From NCBI GenBank assembly GCA_017416505.1, contig JAFQCI010000023.1:62001-126000 (forward strand): a stretch of 64,000 nucleotides of DNA, given 5' to 3'. Each line of letters opens with the position of its first letter. Position 1 is the stretch's first letter. The stretch is from Lachnospiraceae bacterium. GTDB taxonomy: Bacteria > Bacillota_A > Clostridia > Lachnospirales > Lachnospiraceae. The notes under the pieces were generated by a model that was not told where the DNA came from, did no database searches, and saw only the letters and a program-made list of their open reading frames with translations. Below are positions 9,104-18,943 of the stretch, piece by piece. The translations under genes were made by a program, and so were the position numbers.

Positions 9104-10120
9104 TTAACGATAGAACACGTGATTTCCAATCACCACATATTCTTTATATTTAGAGTAATTTGCATAACGAACATTGTTAAAACAAACCAGATTTCCAATA
9201 TTATTTACACCTGCCAAAGCTTCTCTCGCAGCCTGACGACAACTTTCACTTGGTCCCTTTGCCAATCTCTTATCCAGTAGACCATTATGCGCTCCTGGAA
9301 ACTGTCCCTTTGCATAAATAACATCATAAATAGTACTTCCAAATGCACCGCTATTTCTACGATTTACAACTACTGCACCAACTGCCAACTTACCTTCATA
9401 GCATTCTCCGCCAGCTTCCATCTCAATCAAGCAGGCTAATAAATACTCATCATCATATGTTGCAGCATTTGTGGTACTTTCCACTACGGTAGTTTCCTGA
9501 GTCTTTTGTGTTTGTTGTGTCTGTGTTGCTGTTGTATTCTGGGCTGCTTTCGCCTGCTCAGCCGCTTTTCTTTCTTCTTCTGCCTTCGCATAATCTGCAA
9601 GCATCTGGTCATATTCTGCTTTTGTAATGGCTGTCTTTGTAATTTCTTTTCCATAAGAAATGGCTTTTTCCTCTGCTACAATTCCGGTCAGAATATATTC
9701 TGTCTTTACGAAACCTGTTACTTCCCCAGAAGTAATCTTTGTCCATTCTCCGCAATTTTCAACCAAATCACCATATGACATTCCATAAATCTTACCCACG
9801 ATTTCACTATCTTCGCTGGCTTCCATTCGAATGTTCAACACATCCGTATCTGATAAATTTACTAAAATTTTTCCGTCATAAATACTTTCTGGTACTGCTA
9901 ATGACAATGCTACAGAATGCTCTTCTAAAGATAACAATTCTTCACTTCTGATATCTGCCTTGGTTAATACGTCTGCTTCTACAATCATTGCAGTCATGGC
10001 TTTTGCCTTACAAATATCCTTTGGCTCCATATTAGCACTGATAATAGAAAGTGACAACACCGATGCAAATGCACCTGCTATCATTAACTTGTTCTTTTTC
10101 TCATTCGTAATTTGAATCAT
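9104..10120 (-). CDS. Secreted cell-wall hydrolase, SH3 plus SleB/Hydrolase_2 domain
   Basis: A 338-residue exported protein expected to cut peptidoglycan. The N-terminus has a signal-like hydrophobic stretch (residues 12-30). A bacterial SH3 domain covers about 85-150 (LNIRMEASEDSEIVGKIYG). A Lys/Glu then Gln/Thr-rich linker spans 165-220. The C-terminal domain (about 222-338) matches the SleB-type Hydrolase_2 family: LLACLIEMEAGGE with the likely catalytic Glu, GKLAVGAVVVNRR, and GNHVFYR at the end. SleB itself opens spore cortex, but SH3-linked relatives also act in vegetative wall turnover. A consensus promoter with a WalR-like box upstream favours a vegetative, WalRK-controlled role (inference). 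Monocistronic. Confidence 0.9.
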   Translation of the reverse strand: MIQITNEKKNKLMIAGAFASVLSLSIISANMEPKDICKAKAMTAMIVEADVLTKADIRSEELLSLEEHSVALSLAVPESIYDGKILVNLSDTDVLNIRMEASEDSEIVGKIYGMSYGDLVENCGEWTKITSGEVTGFVKTEYILTGIVAEEKAISYGKEITKTAITKAEYDQMLADYAKAEEERKAAEQAKAAQNTTATQTQQTQKTQETTVVESTTNAATYDDEYLLACLIEMEAGGECYEGKLAVGAVVVNRRNSGAFGSTIYDVIYAKGQFPGAHNGLLDKRLAKGPSESCRQAAREALAGVNNIGNLVCFNNVRYANYSKYKEYVVIGNHVFYR

Positions 10121-10183
10121 AAAAATCTCCCTGTTCTTTTATAACAATTATATGAATAAATGTTACAAATTTATTACGAATAT

Positions 10184-10212
10184 AATATAGCAGACATATT
10201 ACATATTGTCAA
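10184..10212 (-). promoter_or_regulatory. Strong sigma-A promoter of the wall hydrolase
   Basis: Reverse strand TTGACA (10212-10207), exactly 17 bp, TATATT (10189-10184). Confidence 0.8.
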
Positions 10213-10218
10213 GAAATT

Positions 10219-10235
10219 ATTACAATTTTGTTACA
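10219..10235 (-). promoter_or_regulatory. WalR (YycF)-type binding site
   Basis: Reverse strand TGTAAC-AAAAT-TGTAAT matches the published WalR consensus TGTWAH-N5-TGTWAH at every position. It sits 6 bases upstream of the -35 box of a cell-wall hydrolase gene, the class of gene WalRK controls in Firmicutes. Binding is inferred. Confidence 0.55.
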
Positions 10236-10241
10236 AACCAC

Positions 10242-11990
10242 TTATTTTTCTTTTGCAAACTGGCTATGATAAAGGGTATGATAAAATCCTTTTTTCTTTA
10301 ACAATTCTGTATGAGTACCCTGCTCAATAATATTACCATCCTTCATAACCAGAATCACATCCGCTTCTTTTATGGTAGATAAACGATGGGCAATGACAAA
10401 ACTGGTACGCCCCTGCATCATAGTATGGAATGCTTTTTGAATTTTTAACTCTGTTCTTGTATCAATACTACTGGTTGCTTCATCCAGAATCAAAATCGGT
10501 GGGTCAAGTAGCATAGCTCTTGCTATGGTAAGAAGCTGTTTCTGACCTTGTGAAATGTTTCCTGCATCTTCTTCTATCATGGTGTCATAACCATCTTTTA
10601 ATCGTTTGATAAAACTGTGGGCATGAGCTTTTTTGGCAGCCTCCATAATTTGCTCCATAGTAACATCCTTCGAACCATACCCAATATTTTCAGCCACAGT
10701 TCCTTTAAACAGCCAACTTTCCTGTAATACCATGGCAAATCTGCTTCTTAAATCATCTCTTTTTATTTCCCGGATGTCGGTTCCATCAATATAAATAGCA
10801 CCTTTGTTTACATCATAAAACCTCATTAATAAATTCACCAAAGTAGATTTTCCGGCACCGGTAGGTCCTACAATAGCTACCATATTTCCGGGACTTACCT
10901 TTAAATTCAAATCTTTAATTAATTCCACGCCTTCACGATAAGAAAAGTCTACCTGTTCAAATATCACTTCTCCCTTTACCTCTGACTCCAAGGTTTTAAG
11001 CTGACTGTCATCACTTTCTTCCTCTTCATCAATCAACTGGAACACTCTTTTTGCCGATGCCAATGCTTCTTGCAACTGGGTCATAATACTGGTAATTTCA
11101 TTAATTGGCTTTGCAAATTGGTTGGAGTAGGTTAAAAAACTAGAAATATTACCTACACTGAGTCCTCCTGAAAGAGCCAGAAATCCACCTACTACTGTAA
11201 CTGCCACATATCCTAAATTATTGACATAACGTGTGGTTGGATTAGTTAAGGAAGAGTACCACTGGGCTTTTTGCCCATAAACATAAAGCTGGTCATTCAT
11301 TTTAACAAAATTATCCTTCGCCATATCCTCGTAACCAAAGGCTTTTACCACTTTTATATTGGATATCATTTCTTCTGTATAACCATTTAATTGTCCGATG
11401 GACTGGGAACGCTTTTGAAACATAGTAGCACTTTTTTTTGCAATGGTTGCGGCAATGGCATAACAGACAGGAACCAGCAAAACGATAATGCAGGTGATTC
11501 TTACGCTAATCATCAACATAAATACAAAACATCCTATGATAATAATAATTCCTGACATAATCTGGGTGGTTCCCTGAAACAAGCCTTCTGAAATTGCCTC
11601 AACATCATTGGTTAGCCTACTGATAACATCCCCTCTGGAGCTGTTATCATAATACTTTAAAGGAAGTTTGTTTAACTTATGAAACGCATCTTTACGAATA
11701 TCCTTAACAATTTCATTTGCAACCTTTGTACTTACTACAGAAAGCAGCCATTGAAACAATGCACTGATAACATAAATTAAAATTAATTTAATCACAATAT
11801 CCTTTAGCAGAGAAAAATCTACAAGATTTTCTCCCAACATCTTATCTATTCCATTTCCTACCATAAGAGGAGCCAACATAGCAAGAGAATTTCCAATAAT
11901 GGCACAAACAAAAACAAACAGCAACAAGGCTTTATACTTTCCTATATATCCCCAAATACGTTTTAAAGTCGTACTTTTTTTATTTGTCAT
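10242..11990 (-). CDS. ABC exporter half-transporter, partner with the catalytic Walker B Glu
   Basis: A 582-residue fusion of a six-helix membrane domain (residues about 20-310) and an ATPase domain. Visible motifs are Walker A GPTGAGKST, Walker B ILILDEATS with the catalytic Glu, and H-loop AHRLST. The signature is ISQGQ, not LSGGQ. This variant signature is typical of the partner whose signature completes the degenerate site in heterodimeric exporters such as TM287/288 and BmrCD. Its start overlaps the stop of the upstream half-transporter by four bases (ATGA), so the two are translationally coupled and surely pair. The substrate is unknown; drugs or lipids are the usual cargo. Confidence 0.93.
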   Translation of the reverse strand: MTNKKSTTLKRIWGYIGKYKALLLFVFVCAIIGNSLAMLAPLMVGNGIDKMLGENLVDFSLLKDIVIKLILIYVISALFQWLLSVVSTKVANEIVKDIRKDAFHKLNKLPLKYYDNSSRGDVISRLTNDVEAISEGLFQGTTQIMSGIIIIIGCFVFMLMISVRITCIIVLLVPVCYAIAATIAKKSATMFQKRSQSIGQLNGYTEEMISNIKVVKAFGYEDMAKDNFVKMNDQLYVYGQKAQWYSSLTNPTTRYVNNLGYVAVTVVGGFLALSGGLSVGNISSFLTYSNQFAKPINEITSIMTQLQEALASAKRVFQLIDEEEESDDSQLKTLESEVKGEVIFEQVDFSYREGVELIKDLNLKVSPGNMVAIVGPTGAGKSTLVNLLMRFYDVNKGAIYIDGTDIREIKRDDLRSRFAMVLQESWLFKGTVAENIGYGSKDVTMEQIMEAAKKAHAHSFIKRLKDGYDTMIEEDAGNISQGQKQLLTIARAMLLDPPILILDEATSSIDTRTELKIQKAFHTMMQGRTSFVIAHRLSTIKEADVILVMKDGNIIEQGTHTELLKKKGFYHTLYHSQFAKEK

Positions 11991-13717
11991 GATGCCTCTC
12001 CTCCTTCCTCTCGTTCTTGTGACAGGCAGATTTCACGATATACTTCACAATGTTCCATTAATTCATCATGTTTTCCAACTCCCACCATCTCACCGTCATG
12101 AAGTACCACAATCTGGTCTGAATTTTTAATGGTGCTTGCTCTTTGAGATATAATAAAGGTAGTCAGACCTTTTAAATTTTCATGCAAAGCCTTTCTTAAA
12201 TTCGCATCTGTGACAAAATCCAGAGCATTAAAACTATCATCCAAGATTAGAATATCCGGTTCTTTCACCAAGGCTCTGGCAATGGTTAATCTTTGACGTT
12301 GACCGCCGGACACATTGGTTCCTCCCTGGGTAAGCATGGTATGGTATTTTTCCGGCATCTTTTCAATAAATTCGCTTGCCTGTGCGATTTCTGCTGCCTT
12401 CTTCACCTGTTCTTCTCCAGCTTCTAAATCTCCCCAACGAAGATTTTCCAGTATACTTCCTGTAAACAAAACACACTTTTGTGGAACCATTCCGATGGAA
12501 CGAATCAATTCTTTGCCTTTGTATTCCTTTACATCCTGCCCCTTCACTTTTACTTTACCTGAGGTGGCATCATAGAATCTTGGAATCAGTTGTATCAAAG
12601 TAGACTTTCCGGAACCTGTACCTCCGATAATACCCACAGTTTCTCCTTTTTTTACCTTTAAATTAATATCAGACAATGCTGGTTCTTTGGTTCCTTCATA
12701 ATAAAATGTGACATTTTCAAATTCCACCGCATAGTCACTTTCTGTTTCCGTTACTCCTTCCCCATCCTTGATACTAACCTCAGTATTTAAAACCTTGGCT
12801 ACTCTTCCTAAGGATGCAAAAGCTTTCGTATAAAGAACCACCAGATTCGAGACAATAATCAAGGCTGCAAGAATCTGCGTCACATAATTAATAAATGCAA
12901 TTACAGAACCTACTGACATAGAACCGGAATTTACCCGTATTCCGCCAATCCATAAAATCGCACAAATTGCGAAATTCATAATTAAACTGGTAAGAGGATT
13001 TAGTATAGAAGAAATCTTACCAACACGAATGGCTGTTTTTGCATATTCCTCATTGCTGTTTTTAAATTTCTCCTCTTCATAAGACACCTTCGAAAATGCA
13101 CGGATTACCCGGACTCCAGCCAGATTTTCCCTTACCACCAATGCAATCTGGTCTAATTTTTGTTGTACTTTCTTATATAGAGGAACCGTTTTTATCATAG
13201 TTACCGCCAATACAACAATAAACATAGGCAGCACTACCATTAACACTACAGATAATTTGATATCCAGACTGACCGCCATAACAACTCCGCCAATACATAA
13301 AAACGGTGCTCTGATAACCAGACGTATCAACATGGCAACCGCTGTTTGTAACTGGTTTACATCAGAAGTTAATCGATTTACCAATGAGGTAGTCCCAAAA
13401 TCGTCTATTTCTGTATTGGAAAAAGACATAATCTTGTCAAACATTGCATTTCTTAATTTTGTACCAAATCCCTGTGATACAATAGAAGCTGTATACTGGC
13501 AAATCAAAGCACTTCCAATACCAATAGTGGCAGTAATCAACATGGTAACACCCATCTTTACTACATAAGACTTGTCACCCTTTAATACACCATTATCAAC
13601 TGCCAAGGACATAAAATAAGGCAGTAACAACTCTAATACTGCTTCTACCAGTTTAAAAAAGGGACCAATGATTAAGAGCCATTTATACTCTTTTAAATAT
13701 TTTAATACCGCTTTCAC
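11987..13717 (-). CDS. ABC exporter half-transporter, degenerate-site partner
   Basis: A 576-residue membrane-ATPase fusion, first gene of the pair. Walker A GGTGSGKST and signature VSGGQ are canonical. The residue after Walker B is Asp (ILILDDS) where catalysis needs Glu, and the switch His is Gln (ISQRAST). Together with ISQGQ in the partner this gives one active and one degenerate ATP site, the standard arrangement of heterodimeric exporters. The membrane part has six helices (about residues 15-300). A weak ribosome binding site (AAGGATTGG) precedes the start at 13717. Confidence 0.93.
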   Translation of the reverse strand: MKAVLKYLKEYKWLLIIGPFFKLVEAVLELLLPYFMSLAVDNGVLKGDKSYVVKMGVTMLITATIGIGSALICQYTASIVSQGFGTKLRNAMFDKIMSFSNTEIDDFGTTSLVNRLTSDVNQLQTAVAMLIRLVIRAPFLCIGGVVMAVSLDIKLSVVLMVVLPMFIVVLAVTMIKTVPLYKKVQQKLDQIALVVRENLAGVRVIRAFSKVSYEEEKFKNSNEEYAKTAIRVGKISSILNPLTSLIMNFAICAILWIGGIRVNSGSMSVGSVIAFINYVTQILAALIIVSNLVVLYTKAFASLGRVAKVLNTEVSIKDGEGVTETESDYAVEFENVTFYYEGTKEPALSDINLKVKKGETVGIIGGTGSGKSTLIQLIPRFYDATSGKVKVKGQDVKEYKGKELIRSIGMVPQKCVLFTGSILENLRWGDLEAGEEQVKKAAEIAQASEFIEKMPEKYHTMLTQGGTNVSGGQRQRLTIARALVKEPDILILDDSFNALDFVTDANLRKALHENLKGLTTFIISQRASTIKNSDQIVVLHDGEMVGVGKHDELMEHCEVYREICLSQEREEGGEAS

Positions 13718-13754
13718 CTTTTCACCAATCCTTTCATTTATGTAACTACTTGCA

Positions 13755-13789
13755 AAAGAAAGCGGCTAGAACTTCTAACCGCTTTCTTT
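13755..13789 (-). terminator. Terminator downstream of queA-pilZ
   Basis: A near-perfect 16-bp stem (13756-13771 with 13773-13788) containing AAAGCGG/CCGCTTT, followed on the reverse strand by four U. The loop is very tight. Confidence 0.65.
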
Positions 13790-13862
13790 ATATTATCATT
13801 CACCTAATCCTCAATTATTCAAAACTATGTAACTATACTGTTAGAAAGTATGTAATGTTTTC

Positions 13863-14222
13863 TTAATTTTTCATTCCATTTTCTAATGATAATTGATACA
13901 CATCGATTCGATAGGCATCCATTTCTCCTAATCCTAAGAAAACACATCCGTATTCCCAGCCATGTTCTAACTTTGATTTACGAACAATCTTTATAATGGC
14001 ATGAAATGTTTCCTTGGTCCAAATCTCAACATCCGTATCAAAAAATCCATCATCCGGCAATTCTACCTCCGAAGTGAATCCCATTCCATCCCTTGAAATA
14101 TTAAAGGTATGAATCTCTACATTATTTAATCCTTTTTTTTCATCTTCCAAAGATAAATTATTTATCTTTAGAATTACATTCATGTCCATTCTTTTATTTC
14201 GTCTTTTATCGTTCATAGTCAA
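13863..14222 (-). CDS. PilZ-domain protein, probable c-di-GMP receptor
   Basis: A 119-residue single-domain protein. It carries both halves of the PilZ c-di-GMP site: RRNKR (RxxxR) near residue 7 and NISRDG ([D/N]xSxxG) near residue 44, followed by a beta-barrel-like chain. The start is ambiguous: TTG at 14222 sits 5 bases after GGGAGG, and ATG at 14216 sits 11 bases after it. It follows queA by 18 bases and shares its transcript. The partner process (motility, exopolysaccharide) cannot be told from here; stand-alone PilZ proteins act by binding other proteins. Confidence 0.88.
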   Translation of the reverse strand: MTMNDKRRNKRMDMNVILKINNLSLEDEKKGLNNVEIHTFNISRDGMGFTSEVELPDDGFFDTDVEIWTKETFHAIIKIVRKSKLEHGWEYGCVFLGLGEMDAYRIDVYQLSLENGMKN

Positions 14223-14240
14223 AGCACCCTCCCATATTTT

Positions 14241-15266
14241 CTATTGAATAAACATCGCATCACCAAAACTAAAAAACCGATATTGATTCTTAATGGCTTC
14301 ATTGTAAGCATTTAATATCATTTCTCTATCTGACAAAGCAGAAACCAGCATTAACAATGTAGATTCCGGCAAATGAAAATTCGTAATTAAAGCATCTACT
14401 ACCTTAAAAGAATAGCCAGGATAAATAAAAATATCTGTCCATCCTGAAGCTTCCCGTACTGTTCCATTTTCATCTCCTATGGTTTCCAATGTTCTGGTAC
14501 TGGTAGTTCCAACTGCAATGACACGCTTCTGATTTGCCTTCGCCTCATTAATCATCTTTGCATCCTCTTTCGACAAGCAATAATACTCTGAATGCATATG
14601 ATGTTCTAATATATTATCTACTTTTACCGGTCTGAATGTTCCAAGTCCTACATGCAACGTAACCTGAGCAATTTTAATTCCTTTTTTCTTTAACTCCTCC
14701 AGCAGTTCCTCTGTAAAATGCAATCCCGCTGTAGGCGCGGCAGCAGAACCCTCATGTTTCGCATAAACCGTCTGATATCTGTTCTTATCCTCCAGCCTAT
14801 GAGTAATATAAGGTGGCAGAGGCATCTCACCTAACTGGTCCAAAATCTCTTCAAAAATTCCCTTATATTCAAAATGTACCAGGCGATTTCCATCTTCCAG
14901 CACATCTACAATTTCTCCCACAAGAAGACCATTTCCAAACACAATTCTGGCTCCCACACGGGCTTTCTTCCCTGGTTTTACCAGTGTTTCCCAAACATCG
15001 TCCTCTTTTCTTTTCAACAGCAAAAGTTCAATCTGAGCTTTCGTATCTTCTTTTTCGCCAATCAAACGTGCCGGAATTACCTTTGTATTATTAATCACCA
15101 GGCAGTCACCCTCGTTAAGATACTCCATTATGTCTTTAAAATGTCTATGCTCAATCTGTCCATTCTCTTTATTTAATACCATCAGCTTTGAACTGCTTCT
15201 ATCCTGAATAGGGTCTTGTGCAATCAGTTCCGGTGGTAAATCATAGTAAAAATCAGATAACTGCAT
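14241..15266 (-). CDS. queA: S-adenosylmethionine:tRNA ribosyltransferase-isomerase
   Basis: Transfers and isomerises the ribose of SAM onto 7-aminomethyl-7-deazaguanine in tRNA, making epoxyqueuosine at wobble position 34. The 341 residues are full length. Family motifs are [12 protein letters not shown] at the N-terminus, the [14 protein letters not shown] segment in the middle and the [13 protein letters not shown] segment near the C-terminus. The start follows GAGGTAAGAAAA. No queuosine precursor genes are adjacent, as is common for scavenging or dispersed pathways. The next gene downstream is the PilZ protein. Confidence 0.97.
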   Translation of the reverse strand: MQLSDFYYDLPPELIAQDPIQDRSSSKLMVLNKENGQIEHRHFKDIMEYLNEGDCLVINNTKVIPARLIGEKEDTKAQIELLLLKRKEDDVWETLVKPGKKARVGARIVFGNGLLVGEIVDVLEDGNRLVHFEYKGIFEEILDQLGEMPLPPYITHRLEDKNRYQTVYAKHEGSAAAPTAGLHFTEELLEELKKKGIKIAQVTLHVGLGTFRPVKVDNILEHHMHSEYYCLSKEDAKMINEAKANQKRVIAVGTTSTRTLETIGDENGTVREASGWTDIFIYPGYSFKVVDALITNFHLPESTLLMLVSALSDREMILNAYNEAIKNQYRFFSFGDAMFIQ

Positions 15267-15358
15267 TTTTCTTACCTCTTCGTTTCATTTGAATGATTCA
15301 TGACTGTTCCCATAGAAACAACAACCATGATTCCCTTGCTGTTACCAACAATAAGGTA

Positions 15359-15396
15359 AAATAAGGGATAGGTGTAAGTTTTCCTATCCCTTATTT
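15359..15396 (-). terminator. Probable terminator of pheST
   Basis: A perfect 14-bp stem, AAATAAGGGATAGG (15359-15372) with CCTATCCCTTATTT (15383-15396). The reverse-strand tail is only partly U-rich. Confidence 0.55.
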
Positions 15397-15457
15397 CCTC
15401 ACTATAATCATATAGCCTTAAATATCATTTGTCAAGATTTTTTAAGCACAAAGAGCT

Positions 15458-17881
15458 TTAAGCACGAAGATTAATATCTAATTTTGTTAATTCTTTTAAA
15501 ATCTTATCTAATACTTCATTTACATCTGCATCGGTAAGGCTTCTGTCCTTTGCTCTGAATGTCAAAGCATAAGCAACTGATTTATATCCTTCCTGAATCT
15601 GGCTTCCTTCATATACATCAAACAATTCAAAATGTTCTAATAACTTTCCGCCCTTCTTCTTAAAGATCGCTTCCACATCACCTACTAAAATTTCTTTCTT
15701 CATTACCATACTTAAATCTCTGGTAACCGCAGGATATTTAGCAATTCCCTCGTATTTACGATTAAAGGTAGCATATTCTGTTAAGTTAGGCATATCAATA
15801 ACTGCCACATAAGCATCAACTCCAAGGTCGAAATTGGCTGCAGCTTCTGGATGAACCTGACCTAAATATCCAATCAATACATCATTATAATAAATATCTG
15901 CCTGTCTTCCTGGATGTAAGAATGGCTTTTTCTCGCTTGGGTTATAAGTCATTTGATTCTTTAATCCAAGTTTTTCGAATAATTCTTCAACTACACCCTT
16001 TAATGTGAAGAAATCTCCTTCTCCATACATTCCTAAGGTGAATTTCATTCTTTCTTCCGGAAGTTCTGTCAATGGCAATGCCTTTGGAAGATATACATTT
16101 CCCATTTCATACAAACGAACATTTTTATTTCTTCTATTATAGTTTGTAGCTAAAGATGTCAGCATTCCATTTAAAGAAATGGTACGCATAATACTAAAAT
16201 CTTCTCCTAAAGGATTGGAAATTACAATGGCTTTTCTATATTCTGAATCCTGTGGTAATAATAATTTATCAAATACTTTTGGACTTTCGAAAGAATAACA
16301 CATACCACCGCAGAAACCATTTTGTTCTGCCACTTCCCTGGCAACGTCTTCCACACGGTTCTTAAAGGTTTTCTTACCGGCAGTAGCCTCTCCTCTTGGT
16401 AAAGTAACCGGAATATTATCATAGCCATAGAAACGTGCTACTTCCTCCGCTAGATCTGCCATGCACTCTAAATCCTGACGGAATGTAGGAATAATTAATT
16501 CATTGGCATCTGCATCATATACTAAATCCAACATTTTAAAATAAGATAACATTTCTTCCTTAGAAACATTGGTTCCTAATAATGCGTTCATCTTATCTGG
16601 TTCAAAAGGAAGTCTTTTTTCTCCTACCGGATTCGGATAAATATCTACAGCTCCTCCCACTACTTCACCAGCACCTAACTCTTCAATCAACTGGCAGGCA
16701 CGATTCATAGCTTCCATAGCTGTATTAGGGTCTAATCCTTTTTCAAATTTTGAAGAAGCATCTGTTCTAAGTCCGATTTTCTTAGATGATAAACGAATAT
16801 TGGTTCCATCAAAACAAGCGGCTTCAAACAACATGGTAGTCATATTATCATTTACCATGGAGTTTTCTCCACCCATGATACCGGCAATACCAATTTCTTT
16901 CTTACCATCATTAATCATCAAAACAGTATTGTCTAATTTTCTTTCCTGTCCGTCTAAAGTAACAAAAGATTCATTTTCCGCACGTTTTACTACTATTTTC
17001 TTTCCTTCAATGGTATCCAAATCATAAGCATGCATTGGTTGTCCATATTCTTCCATCACATAGTTTGTAATATCTACGATATTATTAATAGAACGGATTC
17101 CCATAGCTGCAAGTCTTCTTTGCATCCACTTTGGAGATGGAGCAAGTTTAATATTCTTTACTACTCTTGCAACATAACGAGGACAAAGGTCTTTGTCTAC
17201 CACATCAACACTGATATAATCATTTACATTCTCAGAATTTCCAGTCTCAATAACTTCCGGTAAATGTAATTCCTTTCCAAAGGTAGCTGCTACTTCCCTT
17301 GCCATACCAATCATACTGAAACAATCTACGCGGTTTGAAGTAATTTCGAATTCTACCACTGTTTCGTCTAATCCAAGAGCTTTTACTGCATCATCCCCTA
17401 AATTAACTTCTGCATCTTTTTCAAAAACATAAACTCCATCTTCTGGTGCTTCTGGGTAAAAATCTCTGGATGAACCTAATTCTTCAATACCGCACATCAT
17501 ACCATTCGATTCAATACCACGTAATTTACCCTTTTTAATCTTAATTCCTTCTTCTGGTGGCTTGGAACCATCATGTCCTCCTGCAACTTTTCCACCATCT
17601 AATACAACAGGAATCACATCCCCTTCTTTTACGTTTTTAGCTCCGGTTACGATTTGAATGGTTTCTTTTCCAATGTTCACCTGACAAACTACTAATTTAT
17701 CTGCATCCGGATGTGGTTTTATCTCTTCGATTCTACCAACTACAATCTTTTCCAGATTTTTATTAAATTTTACATAACTTTCAACATGAGAACCGGACAA
17801 GGTCATTTTATCTACATATTCCTGTATTGTACAATCTAAATCCGGTACATAAGCTTTTATCCAAGATAAAGGTGTATTCAT
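15458..17881 (-). CDS. pheT: Phenylalanyl-tRNA synthetase beta subunit
   Basis: Forms the alpha2-beta2 enzyme with PheS. At 807 residues it is full length, with domains in the usual order. These are an N-terminal tRNA-binding EMAP-like domain (about 40-150, VVGRIEEIKPHPDADKL), B3/B4 editing domain (about 210-380), B5 domain (about 400-475), catalytic-like fold (about 480-690), and C-terminal FDX-ACB anticodon-binding domain (about 715-805, YPAVTRDLSMV). It begins 19 bases after pheS in the same transcript, governed by the Phe T-box. Confidence 0.98.
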   Translation of the reverse strand: MNTPLSWIKAYVPDLDCTIQEYVDKMTLSGSHVESYVKFNKNLEKIVVGRIEEIKPHPDADKLVVCQVNIGKETIQIVTGAKNVKEGDVIPVVLDGGKVAGGHDGSKPPEEGIKIKKGKLRGIESNGMMCGIEELGSSRDFYPEAPEDGVYVFEKDAEVNLGDDAVKALGLDETVVEFEITSNRVDCFSMIGMAREVAATFGKELHLPEVIETGNSENVNDYISVDVVDKDLCPRYVARVVKNIKLAPSPKWMQRRLAAMGIRSINNIVDITNYVMEEYGQPMHAYDLDTIEGKKIVVKRAENESFVTLDGQERKLDNTVLMINDGKKEIGIAGIMGGENSMVNDNMTTMLFEAACFDGTNIRLSSKKIGLRTDASSKFEKGLDPNTAMEAMNRACQLIEELGAGEVVGGAVDIYPNPVGEKRLPFEPDKMNALLGTNVSKEEMLSYFKMLDLVYDADANELIIPTFRQDLECMADLAEEVARFYGYDNIPVTLPRGEATAGKKTFKNRVEDVAREVAEQNGFCGGMCYSFESPKVFDKLLLPQDSEYRKAIVISNPLGEDFSIMRTISLNGMLTSLATNYNRRNKNVRLYEMGNVYLPKALPLTELPEERMKFTLGMYGEGDFFTLKGVVEELFEKLGLKNQMTYNPSEKKPFLHPGRQADIYYNDVLIGYLGQVHPEAAANFDLGVDAYVAVIDMPNLTEYATFNRKYEGIAKYPAVTRDLSMVMKKEILVGDVEAIFKKKGGKLLEHFELFDVYEGSQIQEGYKSVAYALTFRAKDRSLTDADVNEVLDKILKELTKLDINLRA

Positions 17882-17900
17882 TTTTATATTCCTCCACTAA

Positions 17901-18920
17901 CTAAAATTGTTTTAAGAAACGGGTATCATTTTCATAAAGCAGACGCATATCGTCAATTTCATACTTCAATAAAGCTACACGTTCCAATCCAATACCAAAA
18001 GCAAAACCAGAATATTCTTCCGGATCAATTCCACAGCCTTTTAATACCTTAGGATGTACCATACCACAACCTAAAATTTCAATCCAACCGCTTCCCTTAC
18101 ACATGCGGCAGCCTTTTCCTCCACATTTAAAACAAGTGATGTCCATTTCTGCACTTGGTTCTGTAAATGGGAAGTGATGTGGTCTGAATTTTACTTTTGT
18201 TTCAGGTCCAAAAAATTCTGTTGCAAATTGTGCCAAAGTTCCCTTTAAATCAGAAAATGTAATATTCTTATCTACAACCAGACCTTCTACCTGATGGAAA
18301 GATGGAGAATGTGTTGCATCTACCTCATCAGAACGGAACACCCTTCCTGGTGCTATCATTCGAATCGGCATTTTTCCGGTTTCCATTACTCTGGCTTGTA
18401 CCGGTGATGTCTGGGTACGAAGTAAAATTTCTTTGTTAATGTAGAATGTATCCTGCTCGTCCTTTGCCGGATGATTCGCTGGAATGTTTAATAATTCAAA
18501 GTTATATTTATCATATTCCACTTCCGGACCTTCCACGATTTCATAACCCATACCAATAAATACACGTTCCAAATCTTCCAATGCGATTTGATTTGGATGC
18601 TTATGTCCTGTATTAATTTTGGTACCAGGTAAGGTAACATCAATTACTTCCTTGGCTAACTTTTCTTCCTGTTTCGCCTTGGCTAAAAGGGTCATTTCTC
18701 TTTCTAAGGATTCTTCAATGGCAGTTCTGGTTTCATTCACCATTTGTCCAACCTTTGGTCTGTCCTCAGCAGCAACATCCTTCATGCCCTTTAAAACCTG
18801 AGTCAATTCACCTTTTTTACCTAAATATTCTACCTTAATTTCATTTAAGGTTTCCATGGTTTCGGCATTTTGGATTTTTTCCAATGCCTCTTTTTGTATT
18901 GCCTCTAATCTTTCTTTCAT
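17901..18920 (-). CDS. pheS: Phenylalanyl-tRNA synthetase alpha subunit
   Basis: Catalytic subunit that activates phenylalanine. It has 339 residues: an N-terminal coiled coil (about 1-90) that grips tRNA, then the class II catalytic core with motif 2 (GRVFRSDEVDATHSPSFHQ) and motif 3 (FGIGLERVALLKY). A CxxCxGxGCxxC-like cluster (CFKCGGKGCRMCKGSG) sits in the core, as in Gram-positive PheS. Transcription is controlled by the T-box leader directly upstream. Confidence 0.98.
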   Translation of the reverse strand: MKERLEAIQKEALEKIQNAETMETLNEIKVEYLGKKGELTQVLKGMKDVAAEDRPKVGQMVNETRTAIEESLEREMTLLAKAKQEEKLAKEVIDVTLPGTKINTGHKHPNQIALEDLERVFIGMGYEIVEGPEVEYDKYNFELLNIPANHPAKDEQDTFYINKEILLRTQTSPVQARVMETGKMPIRMIAPGRVFRSDEVDATHSPSFHQVEGLVVDKNITFSDLKGTLAQFATEFFGPETKVKFRPHHFPFTEPSAEMDITCFKCGGKGCRMCKGSGWIEILGCGMVHPKVLKGCGIDPEEYSGFAFGIGLERVALLKYEIDDMRLLYENDTRFLKQF

Positions 18921-18943
18921 TCCTATTCTCCTTTTTTGTAAAT

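Noticed and set aside
11987..13717. ABC half-transporter as inactive because of Asp and Gln in catalytic positions
   Set aside because: These changes are the normal degenerate site of heterodimeric exporters, matched by ISQGQ in the partner.
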